DNA from: CAITSH01 sp945892985
GTDB lineage: Bacteria; Pseudomonadota; Gammaproteobacteria; Burkholderiales; SG8-39
Length of the DNA stretch: 44,687 nucleotides
Direction: 5' to 3'
NCBI GenBank assembly: GCA_945892985.1
Contig: CAMDDU010000036.1
Span: 1 to 44,687, forward strand
Each line of letters starts with the position of its first letter. Position 1 is the stretch's first letter. A program made the translations under genes and the position numbers. Positions 33,053-41,624 of this stretch are shown piece by piece. The notes below the pieces were generated by a model that saw only the letters and a program-made list of their open reading frames with translations, ran no database searches and was not told the origin of the DNA.

Positions 33053-33717
33053 GCACAGACCTGATTCTTTTCGATCTGGACAACACGCTTCTCTCGGGCG
33101 ACAGCGACCATAGCTGGGCGCAATTTCTGATCGAAACAGGCGTTCTGGACGGGGCAAGCTACGCGGCGCGCAACGATGCGTTTTACGCGCAGTACAAGGC
33201 CGGAACCCTAAATATCTACGAATTTCTCGAATTCCAGCTCGCACCGCTGGCGCAACACCCGCGCAACCGGCTCGACGAGTGGCACGCCCGTTTCATGCGC
33301 GAAAAAATCCTGCCCGTCATCACACCCGCCGCGCGCGCCCTGGTCGCCGGGCATCTGGCCGACGGCAGCCTGTGCGCGGTGGTAACCGCAACCAACGATT
33401 TCGTCACCGCCCCGATTGCGCGCGAATTCGGCATTCCCCATCTGGTCGCCACGCGCGCCCAGATCTGCGATGGCGCCTACACCGGCAAGCCCGAGGGCAC
33501 GCCGTGCTTTCGCGAAGGCAAGTTGGTGCGTGTCGACCAATGGCTGGCGGGCCTGGGCAAAAACTGGCATACGTTCGCGCAAAGCCGCTTTTACAGCGAC
33601 TCGCACAACGACCTGCCCCTGCTCGAGCGGGCCAGCCAGCCGGTGGTGGTTGACGGTGATGACACGCTGCGCGCCATCGCAGAAAAACGCGGTTGGCCGC
33701 AAATCAGCCTGCGATGA
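33049..33717 (+). CDS. HAD-family hydrolase (subfamily IB, SerB-like)
   Basis: Phosphatase of the haloacid dehalogenase superfamily, 222 residues. Motif I is LFDLDNTLLSGDSD (nucleophile Asp9, acid Asp11), motif II lies in AVVTATNDFVTAPIA, the lysine of motif III in GKPEGTPCF, and motif IV is FYSDSHNDLPLL. The helical cap follows motif I as in phosphoserine phosphatase relatives. In betaproteobacteria this gene accompanies hda and pcnB; the substrate (histidinol phosphate, phosphoserine or another) is not readable. Starts inside the last codon of hda. Confidence 0.92.
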   Translation: MSTDLILFDLDNTLLSGDSDHSWAQFLIETGVLDGASYAARNDAFYAQYKAGTLNIYEFLEFQLAPLAQHPRNRLDEWHARFMREKILPVITPAARALVAGHLADGSLCAVVTATNDFVTAPIAREFGIPHLVATRAQICDGAYTGKPEGTPCFREGKLVRVDQWLAGLGKNWHTFAQSRFYSDSHNDLPLLERASQPVVVDGDDTLRAIAEKRGWPQISLR

Positions 33718-33838
33718 GCGCAAGCGCCGCCGCACCCCCCACCCTGAGCACACCGGGCCGATACGCCCGATTGCGGTATGATTCGCCGCACCCCGGGCTT
33801 GCTCCCGGGCGGCACCCATCGACTGCACCGGAAACCTC

Positions 33839-35173
33839 TTGATCAAGCGCTTTATCCGCCGCGTACTGCGGCTAGATTCGACCACCCAACCGGAAACCAT
33901 CCCGTTCAAACGCCACGGCATCCAGGCCGAGAGCCTGAGCCGCGGTGCGCGCCAGGTCTGCCAGACGCTGCAGGCAAAGGGCTACCAGGCCTACGTCGTG
34001 GGCGGCGCTGTGCGCGACCTGCTGCTTGGCGTCAAACCCAAGGATTTCGACGTCGCCACCGACGCCGACCCTGAGGAGGTGCACAAGCTTTTCCGCCGCT
34101 CCCGCCTGATCGGACGCCGCTTCAAGATCGTTCACGTCATGTTCGGCGAGGAGACCGTGGAAGTTTCGACCTTTCGCGCCGGCACGGGCGGCGAGGCTGA
34201 CGAGCACGGCCGTGTGCTGCGCGACAACGTTTTTGGCAACCGCGAGCAGGACGCCGCGCGGCGCGACTTCACCTGCAACGCCATGTATTTCGACCCCGCC
34301 GAGCTGACGGTGTTCGATTACCACCGCGGCTACAAGGACGTGCAGGGGAAAACCGTGCGTATCATCGGCGATGCACGCCTGCGCTATCGCGAAGACCCGG
34401 TGCGCATGCTGCGCGCAGTGCGCTTTGCAGCCAAGCTTGGCTTTCATATCCACGCGCAAACGAGCGCGCCTATCCGCGAACTGGCGCCGCTTCTCGAAAA
34501 CGTGCCGGCCGCGCGCATGTTCGACGAGATGCAAAAACTGCTGTTGTCCGGACACGCGGTGGCCTGCCTCAAGCGGCTGCGCTCGGAAGGGCTGCACCAT
34601 GGCGTATTGCCCATGCTCGATGTGATTCTCGAACAGCCCATGGGCGAGCGCTTTGTCATGCTGGCGCTGGCGCAGACCGACGAGCGCGTGCGTGAAGACC
34701 GACCGGTTTCGCCCGCCTTCCTCTTTGCCTCCCTGCTCTGGCACGAGGTGCTCGCCTCCTGGACCGCCGCCAAGGGACGCGGCGAGCGCCCCATCCCGGC
34801 GTTGCACGACGCGATGGATAGCGTGCTCGCCCTGCAGACTGACAAGCTCGCCATCCCGCGCCGCTTTACCGCGATGATGAAAGAGATCTGGATTCTGCAG
34901 CCGCGTTTCGAGCAGCGCTCCGGACGCCGCCCCCATGCGCTGCTGGCGCAGGAGCGTTTTCGCGCCGCCTATGATTTTCTCGAACTTCGCGCGCAAAGCG
35001 GCGAGGTTCCGACCGAGCTTGCCGAATGGTGGACCGAATTCCAGGATGTCACGCCGGAGCGGCGCGAAGACATGCTGCAACCCCAGAGCGATGGCGATCA
35101 TCCGAAACGCAAACGCCGTCGCCGCAAACCCGGCGCAGGCGCGTCCGCGCAGGGAAACGCCGACTCGCAGTGA
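33839..35173 (+). CDS. pcnB: Poly(A) polymerase I
   Basis: Adds 3' poly(A) tails to RNA and promotes decay. The 444 residues carry the nucleotidyltransferase core VVGGAVRDLLLGVKPKDFDV with Asp69 and Asp71, the ATDADPEEVHKLFRRSRLIG and VEVSTFRAG stretches, RRDFTCNAMYFDP, the RNA-binding EDPVRMLRAVRFAAKLGF, and a basic C-terminal tail PKRKRRRRKPGAG that is typical of PcnB and not of CCA-adding enzymes. The start is a TTG at 33839. It overlaps folK by GTGA. Confidence 0.95.
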   Translation: MIKRFIRRVLRLDSTTQPETIPFKRHGIQAESLSRGARQVCQTLQAKGYQAYVVGGAVRDLLLGVKPKDFDVATDADPEEVHKLFRRSRLIGRRFKIVHVMFGEETVEVSTFRAGTGGEADEHGRVLRDNVFGNREQDAARRDFTCNAMYFDPAELTVFDYHRGYKDVQGKTVRIIGDARLRYREDPVRMLRAVRFAAKLGFHIHAQTSAPIRELAPLLENVPAARMFDEMQKLLLSGHAVACLKRLRSEGLHHGVLPMLDVILEQPMGERFVMLALAQTDERVREDRPVSPAFLFASLLWHEVLASWTAAKGRGERPIPALHDAMDSVLALQTDKLAIPRRFTAMMKEIWILQPRFEQRSGRRPHALLAQERFRAAYDFLELRAQSGEVPTELAEWWTEFQDVTPERREDMLQPQSDGDHPKRKRRRRKPGAGASAQGNADSQ

Positions 35174-35658
35174 GCGCGGTGCGCTGTTACGTCGGCTTGG
35201 GCGGCAATATCGGCGAGGTGCGGCAAACACTGCATTCGGCTCTAGCCGCACTGGGGGGCATTCCCGGCACATACCTGGTTCGCGCATCGTCATTGTGGCG
35301 CACCGCCCCGGTCGGCCATTCCGACCAGCCCGATTTCATCAACGCCGTGGCCGCGCTCGACAGCACCCTTGCCCCGCAGGCCCTCCTCGATGCGCTCCTC
35401 GCCCTGGAGCAGCGCTTCGGCCGCAAACGCAGTTTCGCCAATGCCCCGCGCACATTGGACCTTGACCTGCTGCTGCACGGCTCCGCCATCGTCAGTGAGC
35501 CCTGCCTGGCCCTGCCCCACCCGCGCATGCACGAACGCGCCTTCGTGCTGGCACCACTGATCCAAATCGATCCAGACTGCATCATTCCCGGGCACGGTCG
35601 CGCCGCCGACTGCCTGGCGCGCATCACCGGACAGCCCATCGAAAAACTGGGGATATGA
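35170..35658 (+). CDS. folK: Hydroxymethyl-dihydropterin pyrophosphokinase
   Basis: HPPK of folate synthesis; transfers pyrophosphate from ATP to the pterin alcohol. The 162 residues start CYVGLGGNIGEVRQTLHSAL and contain SSLWRTAPVGHSDQPDFINA, ALEQRFGRKR, the signature APRTLDLDLLLHG with two magnesium-binding aspartates, and LPHPRMHERAFVLAPL. The GTG at 35170 overlaps the pcnB stop and gives the standard N-terminus; frames open further upstream are shadows of pcnB. Its own stop overlaps the next (broken) gene. Confidence 0.95.
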   Translation: MSAVRCYVGLGGNIGEVRQTLHSALAALGGIPGTYLVRASSLWRTAPVGHSDQPDFINAVAALDSTLAPQALLDALLALEQRFGRKRSFANAPRTLDLDLLLHGSAIVSEPCLALPHPRMHERAFVLAPLIQIDPDCIIPGHGRAADCLARITGQPIEKLGI

Positions 35659-36019
35659 TGTCATTCCTGTCCTTCAACATCGCGCTGATCTTGCAGACCA
35701 GCCTGCTGCCAGCACTGTCCACTATTTTCATGAGCTTCGCCTGGCACGCACATTTCAAGGACCTGTCGGCCAAGCCCTGACACCTCGCCGCCTTCGCCTC
35801 CTGGGGCATCGCACTGTTCGAATGCCTGCCGCGGGTGCCGGCCAATCGCATCGGCCACACCGGGCTTTCCCTGCCACAGCTGAAAATAATGCAAGACGCG
35901 ATCACCTGGCGGTGGTCCTGCCTTTTGCGCTGTTCCACAGGCAACAGCCGCTCAAGCTAGACTATCGCTACGCCGCCTTGTGTATCATGGGCGCCGTCTA
36001 CTTCATATTTCGCTGCTGA
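35655..36019 (+). pseudogene. DUF486/DMT-type small membrane protein, broken
   Basis: Decayed gene for a four-span protein of the DUF486 (small DMT) family. The ATG at 35655 overlaps the folK stop; FNIALILQTSLLPALSTIFM and SFAWHAHFKDLSAKP are followed by TGA, where relatives have tryptophan. The frame continues with HLAAFASWGIALFECLPRVP, ANRIGHTGLSLPQLKIMQDA and IT, then shifts: adding one C at ATCACCTGG restores LAVVLPFALFHRQQPLKLDY and AALCIMGAVYFIFRC to a stop at 36019. So one nonsense and one frameshift lesion. Total family length (about 120) is preserved, indicating recent decay or sequence errors. Confidence 0.85.
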
Positions 36020-36078
36020 TCGCAGAACAAACCCGGCGCCGCCATCGTGCCACACCGTCCCGTTCCGGATAAAAAGTC

Positions 36079-36720
36079 GTGCCCCTTTCCAAATTCAAAT
36101 ACATCGTCGTCGAAGGACCGATAGGCGTGGGAAAAACCACACTGGCGCAGCGCCTCGCGGCGAGGCTGGACAGCGGGCTGCTCCTCGAGCGTCCGGAGCA
36201 GAACCCGTTTCTCGCTCGTTTCTACCAGGACATGGCGCGGTACGCGCTGCCAACGCAGCTGTTTTTCCTGTTCCAGCGCATCAACCAGTTGCGCGACATG
36301 AAGCAGCGCGACATGTTCGAGAAGTCCACCGTGTCGGATTTTCTTTTCGACAAGGATCTGCTGTTTGCGCGCCTGACACTCAACAACGACGAGTTCGTGC
36401 TCTATCAGCAAATCTACGATACGCTCAAGCCGCAGGCACCGAACCCCGATCTGGTGATCTACCTGCAGGCCAATCTGGACACCCTGCAAGAGCGCGTGAA
36501 ACGGCGCTCCGCAGATTATGAACGCCCCATCACGCCGGAATACCTGGCGCTGCTGGCGGAAAGTTACAGCAAGTTTTTTTACCACTATGACAGTGCGCCG
36601 GTGCTCATCGTCAATTCCGAGCGTCTCAATTTTGTCGATGACGCCGCCGACTTCGACCTGCTGGTGCAACGCATCGGCGCCATGCGCGGCCAGCGCGAGT
36701 TCTTCAACCTGGGGAGTTAG
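36079..36720 (+). CDS. Deoxynucleoside kinase
   Basis: Phosphorylates deoxynucleosides (deoxyadenosine/deoxyguanosine/deoxycytidine class) for salvage; cytoplasmic. The 213 residues have the P-loop VEGPIGVGKTTLAQRLA (13-20), the family ERPEQNPFLARFYQDMARYA stretch where ExNP-F binds substrate, the ERKxSTVSDFLFDKDLLFA-like segment seen here as FEKSTVSDFLFDKDL, and the lid ERVKRRSADYERPI. The start is a GTG at 36079. Between folK and panB in the usual betaproteobacterial order; substrate preference not decided. Confidence 0.93.
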   Translation: MPLSKFKYIVVEGPIGVGKTTLAQRLAARLDSGLLLERPEQNPFLARFYQDMARYALPTQLFFLFQRINQLRDMKQRDMFEKSTVSDFLFDKDLLFARLTLNNDEFVLYQQIYDTLKPQAPNPDLVIYLQANLDTLQERVKRRSADYERPITPEYLALLAESYSKFFYHYDSAPVLIVNSERLNFVDDAADFDLLVQRIGAMRGQREFFNLGS

Positions 36721-36723
36721 ACC

Positions 36724-37518
36724 ATGAGCCGGATCACCCTCGCCGCACTGCAAAAGCTGCGCGATGAAAAAACCCCGATAGCCACCCTCACCGCCTATGA
36801 CGCGAGCTTCGCCGCGCTGATCGATGAGGCCGGCATCGAATGCATACTCATCGGCGACTCGCTGGGCATGGTCGTACAGGGCCATGACTCGACGCTGCCA
36901 GTCACACTCGATCACATGATCTACCACACCGCGTGCGTTGCACGCGGCGCGAAGCACGCCTTCATCGCCGCCGACCTGCCCTTTGGCAGTTACCAGGTTT
37001 CACCGCAGCAGGCCTTCGAGAGTGCGGCAAAACTCATGGCCGCGGGCGCGAACATGGTGAAAATCGAGGGCGGGATGGAAATGGTCGATACCGTGCGCTT
37101 TCTCGTCAGCCGCGGCGTGCCGGTGTGGGCGCACATCGGACTGCAGCCCCAGTCAGTCAACCAGCTCGGCGGCTACCGCGTACAGGGAAAAAGCGTCGAA
37201 GCCGAGACGCGCATCCTGGCCGAGGCGGCCGCGCTTGAGGCCGCAGGGGCGGGCATGCTGCTGCTCGAGGCCGTTCCGGCTACGCTCGGCAAAGCCATCA
37301 CCATGGCCGCCCGCGTACCAACCATAGGCATAGGCGCGGGCCCGGATTGCTCCGGCCAGGTACTGGTGTTGCACGACATGCTCGGCGCCTTTCCCGGGAA
37401 AAAAGCGCGCTTCGTCAAAAATTTCATGCAGGGTGCCCCGTCCATCGCCGGCGCGGTGCGCGACTACGTAGCCGAGGTCAAGGCACACAGTTTCCCCGCA
37501 GCCGAGCACTGCTTCTAG
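36724..37518 (+). CDS. panB: Ketopantoate hydroxymethyltransferase
   Basis: First committed enzyme of pantothenate synthesis, adding a hydroxymethyl group to 2-oxoisovalerate. The 264 residues include ATLTAYDASFAALIDEAGIE, LIGDSLGMVVQGHDSTLPVT (Asp metal ligands), FIAADLPFGSYQVSPQQAF, MVKIEGGMEM with the catalytic glutamate nearby, HIGLQPQSVNQLGGYRVQG and TIGIGAGPDCSGQVLVLHDM. Full length, ATG at 36724, three bases after the kinase stop. panC follows at 6 bases. Confidence 0.97.
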   Translation: MSRITLAALQKLRDEKTPIATLTAYDASFAALIDEAGIECILIGDSLGMVVQGHDSTLPVTLDHMIYHTACVARGAKHAFIAADLPFGSYQVSPQQAFESAAKLMAAGANMVKIEGGMEMVDTVRFLVSRGVPVWAHIGLQPQSVNQLGGYRVQGKSVEAETRILAEAAALEAAGAGMLLLEAVPATLGKAITMAARVPTIGIGAGPDCSGQVLVLHDMLGAFPGKKARFVKNFMQGAPSIAGAVRDYVAEVKAHSFPAAEHCF

Positions 37519-37524
37519 AACGCC

Positions 37525-38364
37525 GTGCAGGTCCTCCACACCATCGCCGCGACCCGCGCGGCGCTTGCCGGCCGGCGCGTGGCCTTTGTGCCAACCATGG
37601 GCAATTTGCACGAGGGTCACATCGACCTGATGCGGCTGGCGCGCGCCGGCGACGATTGCGATTGCGTTGCCGCCAGCATTTTCGTCAACCGTCTGCAATT
37701 TTCGCCGGGCGAAGATTTCGAGAAATATCCGCGCACCTTCGCCGATGACTGCGCCAAACTTGAGGCCGCCGGCGTCGATCTGCTGTTCGCACCGAACGAG
37801 AAGGAACTCTACCCCGAGCCGCAGGAATACCGTGTCGACCCGCCGGGTGAGGCACATCTGCTGGAGGGGGCGTTCCGACCGGGATTATTTCGCGGCGTAG
37901 CCACGGTCGTGCTCAAACTGTTCAACATCGTGCAACCGCGGGCCGCGGTCTTCGGCATGAAGGACTACCAGCAACTCATGATCGTGCGCAACATGGTGCG
38001 CCAGTTTGCGCTGCCAATCCGCATCATTCCGGCGCCGACCGTGCGCGCGGCGGACGGCCTGGCGCTGTCCTCGCGCAACGGCTACCTGACAGCCACCGAG
38101 CGTACCGAGGCGGCGCGAATGTATCGCATGCTTACGGAACTGGGCGCGCGGATTGTTGCCGGCGCCCGCGACTACCCCGCGCTGGAAGCCGAAGTCATGG
38201 AAAAATTCGTTCAATTTGAATGGAAACCGGACTACGTTGCGGTACGCAAACAGTCCGACTTGCAATCGCCATCCGCATCCGACCGGGCCTTGGTGCTGGT
38301 CACCGCCGCGACACTGGGTACAACGCGCCTCATCGACAATCTCGAAGTGACGGTACAAACCTAA
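37525..38364 (+). CDS. panC: Pantothenate synthetase
   Basis: Ligates pantoate and beta-alanine with ATP. The 279 residues carry the HIGH-like site FVPTMGNLHEGHIDLMRLA, ASIFVNRLQFSPGEDFEKYP, PGEAHLLEGAFRPGLFRGVA, VQPRAAVFGMKDYQQLMIVR, and the KMSKS-equivalent ADGLALSSRNGYLTATER. The start is a GTG at 37525. Last gene of the plus-strand run from hda. A perfect terminator lies about 195 bases downstream. No panD is in the window. Confidence 0.97.
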   Translation: MQVLHTIAATRAALAGRRVAFVPTMGNLHEGHIDLMRLARAGDDCDCVAASIFVNRLQFSPGEDFEKYPRTFADDCAKLEAAGVDLLFAPNEKELYPEPQEYRVDPPGEAHLLEGAFRPGLFRGVATVVLKLFNIVQPRAAVFGMKDYQQLMIVRNMVRQFALPIRIIPAPTVRAADGLALSSRNGYLTATERTEAARMYRMLTELGARIVAGARDYPALEAEVMEKFVQFEWKPDYVAVRKQSDLQSPSASDRALVLVTAATLGTTRLIDNLEVTVQT

Positions 38365-38420
38365 AGAGCAAGATCCCGACCTGGAAGCCTCTTGCCACGC
38401 GCGGCGCTGAAGTTTAGCGG

Positions 38421-38542
38421 TGCTCAAGCTTCACTGCTCAAGCTTCACATCACCTTGACGTAACGGATGTGGGGACAATGAAGGACAAATGCCAAAGAGC
38501 CCATAGACACCAGGCACAGGGACAGGGACACCAGGCACAGGG
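38421..38542. repeat. Short direct repeats downstream of panC
   Basis: TGCTCAAGCTTCAC occurs twice in tandem (38421-38434, 38435-38448), and ACACCAGGCACAGGG occurs at 38507-38521 and again at 38528-38542. The gap between panC and the terminator otherwise shows nothing that I can identify. Confidence 0.8.
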
Positions 38543-38559
38543 CGTCGACACCACTCAAG

Positions 38560-38594
38560 GCATAAAAAAGCAGCCGTCGACTGCTTTTTTATGC
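38560..38594. terminator. Bidirectional rho-independent terminator
   Basis: Perfect 14-bp stem GCATAAAAAAGCAG / CTGCTTTTTTATGC around the loop CCGTCGA. The A-run on one side and T-run on the other make it work in both directions, for panC on the plus strand and for the small hypothetical gene ending at 38607 on the minus strand. Confidence 0.92.
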
Positions 38595-38606
38595 GGACAC
38601 ACAGGT

Positions 38607-38843
38607 TCAGGCAGGATAAGGCTCGAACATCAACTGCCCCACGGCACAACCGATCGCCTTGGCCATGGCGTCCATGCTCGCGTCATCAACAGCTACCGGC
38701 ATGAAATCCGCCTCGCCGCCCTTTGATTGGATAAAGCCCTTGGCGGAACCCTCATCAGACCAGGTCACGACTGCATCAGGGGACACACCAGCGAGCTGGA
38801 CGCAGATCGGAAATCCATCTGTTTTGTACACAATCGCAAACAT
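38607..38843 (-). CDS. Small hypothetical protein
   Basis: Unrecognised cytoplasmic protein of 78 residues: it starts MFAIVYKTDGFPICVQLAG, contains VTWSDEGSAKGFIQSKGGEA and ends CAVGQLMFEPYPA. No signal peptide, membrane span or known motif. I use the ATG at 38843 because AGGAGG lies six bases upstream; a longer frame to 38951 has no ribosome-binding site. The sharp terminator right behind it and the strong ribosome-binding site argue that it is real and expressed as a single gene. Confidence 0.65.
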   Translation of the reverse strand: MFAIVYKTDGFPICVQLAGVSPDAVVTWSDEGSAKGFIQSKGGEADFMPVAVDDASMDAMAKAIGCAVGQLMFEPYPA

Positions 38844-38966
38844 ATTCATCCTCCTGCTGCATCTTGGCGGGTCGGCGCCGTTGGACTGATCTTTACCGCT
38901 TCGATACTTTAACCCATGTTCCGCAATGGCTCCATTGCCTGAGCCCAACATGCACCCAATTCGCTT

Positions 38967-39080
38967 TTAAAACAGCCTCTTCGGCAAGCACAGGCGACCC
39001 GCGACGAGCAGCCGCAGCCGACATTCGGCCTCGGCGGTCTGCACCGACCGCGCCGTGCCGGAGAATTCATGCACGTTCAT
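38967..39080 (-). CDS. Possible gene remnant of 37 codons
   Basis: A short frame MNVHEFSGTARSVQTAEAEC then RLRLLVAGRLC..., preceded by a good GGGGAGG, 20 bases behind the ketopantoate reductase stop on the same strand. The TAEAECRLRLLVAGRL part faintly resembles the first helix of class II aldolase/adducin-type proteins, so it may be the stump of a truncated gene. It could also be chance. Confidence 0.25.
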   Translation of the reverse strand: MNVHEFSGTARSVQTAEAECRLRLLVAGRLCLPKRLF

Positions 39081-39100
39081 GCGACCGCCTCCCCGGCTGC

Positions 39101-40066
39101 TCAGATGTGACGCGCCCGCTCTTCGATAAGGGCCAGCACCATGCCGGTAACGGGTGTCGCCGCACCGGCGCGGCGCGCCAGTTCAACCACGCTGCCGATG
39201 ATGCCATCGGTCTCCAGCGGCCTGCCGCGCTCAACGTCCTGGTGCATGGATATTTTCGCACGCCCGATCTTGCGCGCGATGCCGATGCGCTCCTCCACCG
39301 TCACCGGGATGCTGACGCCGTAAGCGGCCGCCACGGCGATGGTCTCGGCGATCATCGGCCGTATGACATCGAGCAGCGCCGCGTTGGCGTTGATTTCATC
39401 CATTCGCGCCAGGGTCAGCGCCGCGATGGGGTTGTAGGAAAGGTTGCCCGCCAGCTTGGTCCAAATTTCTTCGCGAATGCGCGGTGTCACCGGCGCATCG
39501 AAGCCGGCGGCTCGCATCGCCGCGGCAAGCGCGAGAATACGCGGCGACATGCCGCCATCGGGTTCGCCAACGATGTAGCGGTCGCCGCTGTTGTGACGCA
39601 CCACCCCGGGCGCAACCACCTCAGCCGAACCGTGCACGACACAACCGATGAGGTGACTGGGGTCGAGCGCGGCAAACATGTCACCGTTGCGATCAAGGCA
39701 GGAGATGGTCGATCCGTCGAAACGCCCGCCTTCCTTGTAAAAATACCACCAGGGCAGGCCGTTGATGGCGGGCATCACTATGGTGTCGGGACCAAGCAGC
39801 GGGGCAAGCCGCGGCAGCATTCCAGCGATGGAATAAGCCTTGAGGCCGAGCAGCACCAGGTCGTGCCGGCCCAGATCCGCCGGCTCAGACGCGGCACGCA
39901 CCATAAAGGTTTCGCGCTTGTCGCCGTCCTCGAATTTCAGGCCGTCCGCCTGCAGCGCCTCGAGGTGCGCCCCGCGCGCCAGCAGCGACACCTCGTGCCC
40001 GGCGCGCGCCATCCACGCGCCAAACCAACAGCCTATCGCGCCGGCGCCAACGACACAGATCTTCAT
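39101..40066 (-). CDS. 2-Dehydropantoate 2-reductase-like protein
   Basis: NADPH-dependent reductase of the ketopantoate reductase family, 321 residues. The Rossmann motif VVGAGAIGCWFG is at 6-17, followed by VSLLARGAHLEALQADGL, VLLGLKAYSI, and the C-terminal domain with IWTKLAGNLSYNPIAALTLA (catalytic lysine and the NPxxAL turn) and the late KISMHQDVERGRPLETDGI with the substrate-binding region. It might be the missing panE of the panBC pathway, but paralogues in this family act on other 2-oxo acids, and the divergent enolase-superfamily gene suggests a catabolic context, so I leave the symbol empty. Confidence 0.88.
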   Translation of the reverse strand: MKICVVGAGAIGCWFGAWMARAGHEVSLLARGAHLEALQADGLKFEDGDKRETFMVRAASEPADLGRHDLVLLGLKAYSIAGMLPRLAPLLGPDTIVMPAINGLPWWYFYKEGGRFDGSTISCLDRNGDMFAALDPSHLIGCVVHGSAEVVAPGVVRHNSGDRYIVGEPDGGMSPRILALAAAMRAAGFDAPVTPRIREEIWTKLAGNLSYNPIAALTLARMDEINANAALLDVIRPMIAETIAVAAAYGVSIPVTVEERIGIARKIGRAKISMHQDVERGRPLETDGIIGSVVELARRAGAATPVTGMVLALIEERARHI

Positions 40067-40387
40067 GCTTTATCCCTCATTGGCGCTGACGTGATCTCGA
40101 AAGTAATCGTAATCTTGCGCGTAAATGCCCGTTCAACAGCGTCGCTGAGACTCATTTTCAATTTCCAGTCCGTGGACACTGGCGTTCAATCCGCACAGGT
40201 TCCACTGGTTCCACTGGTCCTTGTGCCGGCAAGCTTACCATCCGGGTCGCAGCGGGGTCATGCTTGGGTGACGGCTGAACACGCGCTAAACTCTCCGAGC
40301 TGCAATCCGCATCCCACCCATCCCCTGTTTTTTCCCACTTGTCTTTCCGTTTCTCTGTTTCTCTTATTCTCTTATTGCCAGACCCAC
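40067..40387. other. Divergent intergenic region
   Basis: 321 bases between the ketopantoate reductase-like gene and the enolase-superfamily gene, both of which start here. It has a tandem nonamer TTCCACTGG (about 40200-40217) and a pyrimidine-rich run from 40320 to 40385 that leaves no purine-rich ribosome-binding site for the right-hand gene. No gene. Confidence 0.4.
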
Positions 40388-41467
40388 ATGAAAATCAGCC
40401 AGATCAGCTGTTCCCTCCTGCGCTTCAAACTCGATCGCCCCGTCGGCGGCACGGGCGTTGCCAGCGTCGATGTCATTGTTGCGCGCGCGCAACTTGAGGG
40501 CGGCGCCGAAGGGCTTGGCTTCAGCTATGTTGTCGCCGGCTCCAGCGCCGCCCCCTTTGCCGCCGCCCAGGCGCTGGCCGGGCTCGTGCAAGGTCGCCCC
40601 TTTCACCACCCCGAGGCTAGCTGGCGGCAACTGGCCGCCACCTTTAACCGCACGCGCCGCGGCCCCAATTACGTCGGGCTGGCCGCGATCGACGTCGCCT
40701 TATGGGATGCCTACGCCAAGACCTTGGGCGTGCCCCTGGGCGTGGCGATGGGCGGATCCGGCGGAAAAGGGGCGCGCGAAGTGCCCGTTTATGCCAGCGG
40801 CGGCTTCAACACGCAGCAATCGCCGCAAGAGGCGGCCGAGTCGGCGGTGCGCCAGTGTGCGCTGGGCTATCGCGGTGTCAAACCGCGCGTGTCGGGGCGC
40901 CGGTCTGACACCGCCATTCTGGAGGCGGTGCGCAAGGCCATCCCCGACAGCGTGGAAATGATGGCCGATGCAAACGAGAAATGCACAGCCCTCGAGGCGC
41001 GGCGCCTGCTCGCCTGCGCGGCCGACTGCGGCGCCTTGTTCGTGGAGGAGCCCCTTCCGGCAGACGACCTTGCGGGCTTTCGCCAACTCGCGGCGGCCTA
41101 CCCGCGCATGATCGCCACTGGCGAACACCTGCAGGGCATGGCCGAAGCGCTGCCCTTTATCGAGGAGGGCCTGCTTGGCATGGTGCAACCGGATCTTGCC
41201 GCCATGGGCGGCCTCACCGAATGCCTGCGCGTCATGCGTGTCGCTGAAGTATTTGGCATGGAAGCCTCGGCGCACTTCCTGCCCGGCTTGTTCATCCACA
41301 TCGCGGCGGCCGCGCCCAACCTCACCTGGCTGGAAGAATTCCCCATGCTGGAGCCGCTTTTCACCGGCTGGCCACAACTGAGCAAGCAGGGCACCCTCAG
41401 CCCTCCCAGCACGCCCGGACACGGCCTGGCGCTGGCCGAAGACGCGCTCACCCGTTACGCCATATAG
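40388..41467 (+). CDS. Mandelate racemase/enolase-superfamily protein
   Basis: Probable acid-sugar dehydratase or racemase, 359 residues, cytoplasmic, Mg-dependent. The N-terminal cap runs to about 125, then the barrel: VKPRVSG at 164-170 has the base motif as Lys165-x-Arg167 instead of the usual KxK; metal ligands are Asp194 (MMADANEK), Glu220/221 (LFVEEPLPADD) and Glu246 (ATGEHLQG); ASAHFLPG offers His296 as the second base. The ATG at 40388 gives the family N-terminus; the frame is open far upstream, but that stretch is antisense to the reductase gene. The substrate is unknown; the pairing with a 2-oxo-acid reductase fits a dehydration product being reduced. Confidence 0.88.
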   Translation: MKISQISCSLLRFKLDRPVGGTGVASVDVIVARAQLEGGAEGLGFSYVVAGSSAAPFAAAQALAGLVQGRPFHHPEASWRQLAATFNRTRRGPNYVGLAAIDVALWDAYAKTLGVPLGVAMGGSGGKGAREVPVYASGGFNTQQSPQEAAESAVRQCALGYRGVKPRVSGRRSDTAILEAVRKAIPDSVEMMADANEKCTALEARRLLACAADCGALFVEEPLPADDLAGFRQLAAAYPRMIATGEHLQGMAEALPFIEEGLLGMVQPDLAAMGGLTECLRVMRVAEVFGMEASAHFLPGLFIHIAAAAPNLTWLEEFPMLEPLFTGWPQLSKQGTLSPPSTPGHGLALAEDALTRYAI

Positions 41468-41624
41468 CGCTCCCCCTTTTTGATAGTGCCTCGTTCATGC
41501 CAGCGCAAAAACAACTAATGCGTAACAATTTGTCCCGACGAGGCTGGCAACCGCCTTGCGCCGTACACACCCGGCGCCGCGGGTCAGCGCACGGACGCCC
41601 TCGTCGGGGAAGGACTCAAACCGC

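Noticed and set aside
38864..40387. Upstream extension of the enolase-superfamily frame
   Set aside because: Runs antisense through the ketopantoate reductase-like gene and has no family sequence; the true N-terminus is at 40388.
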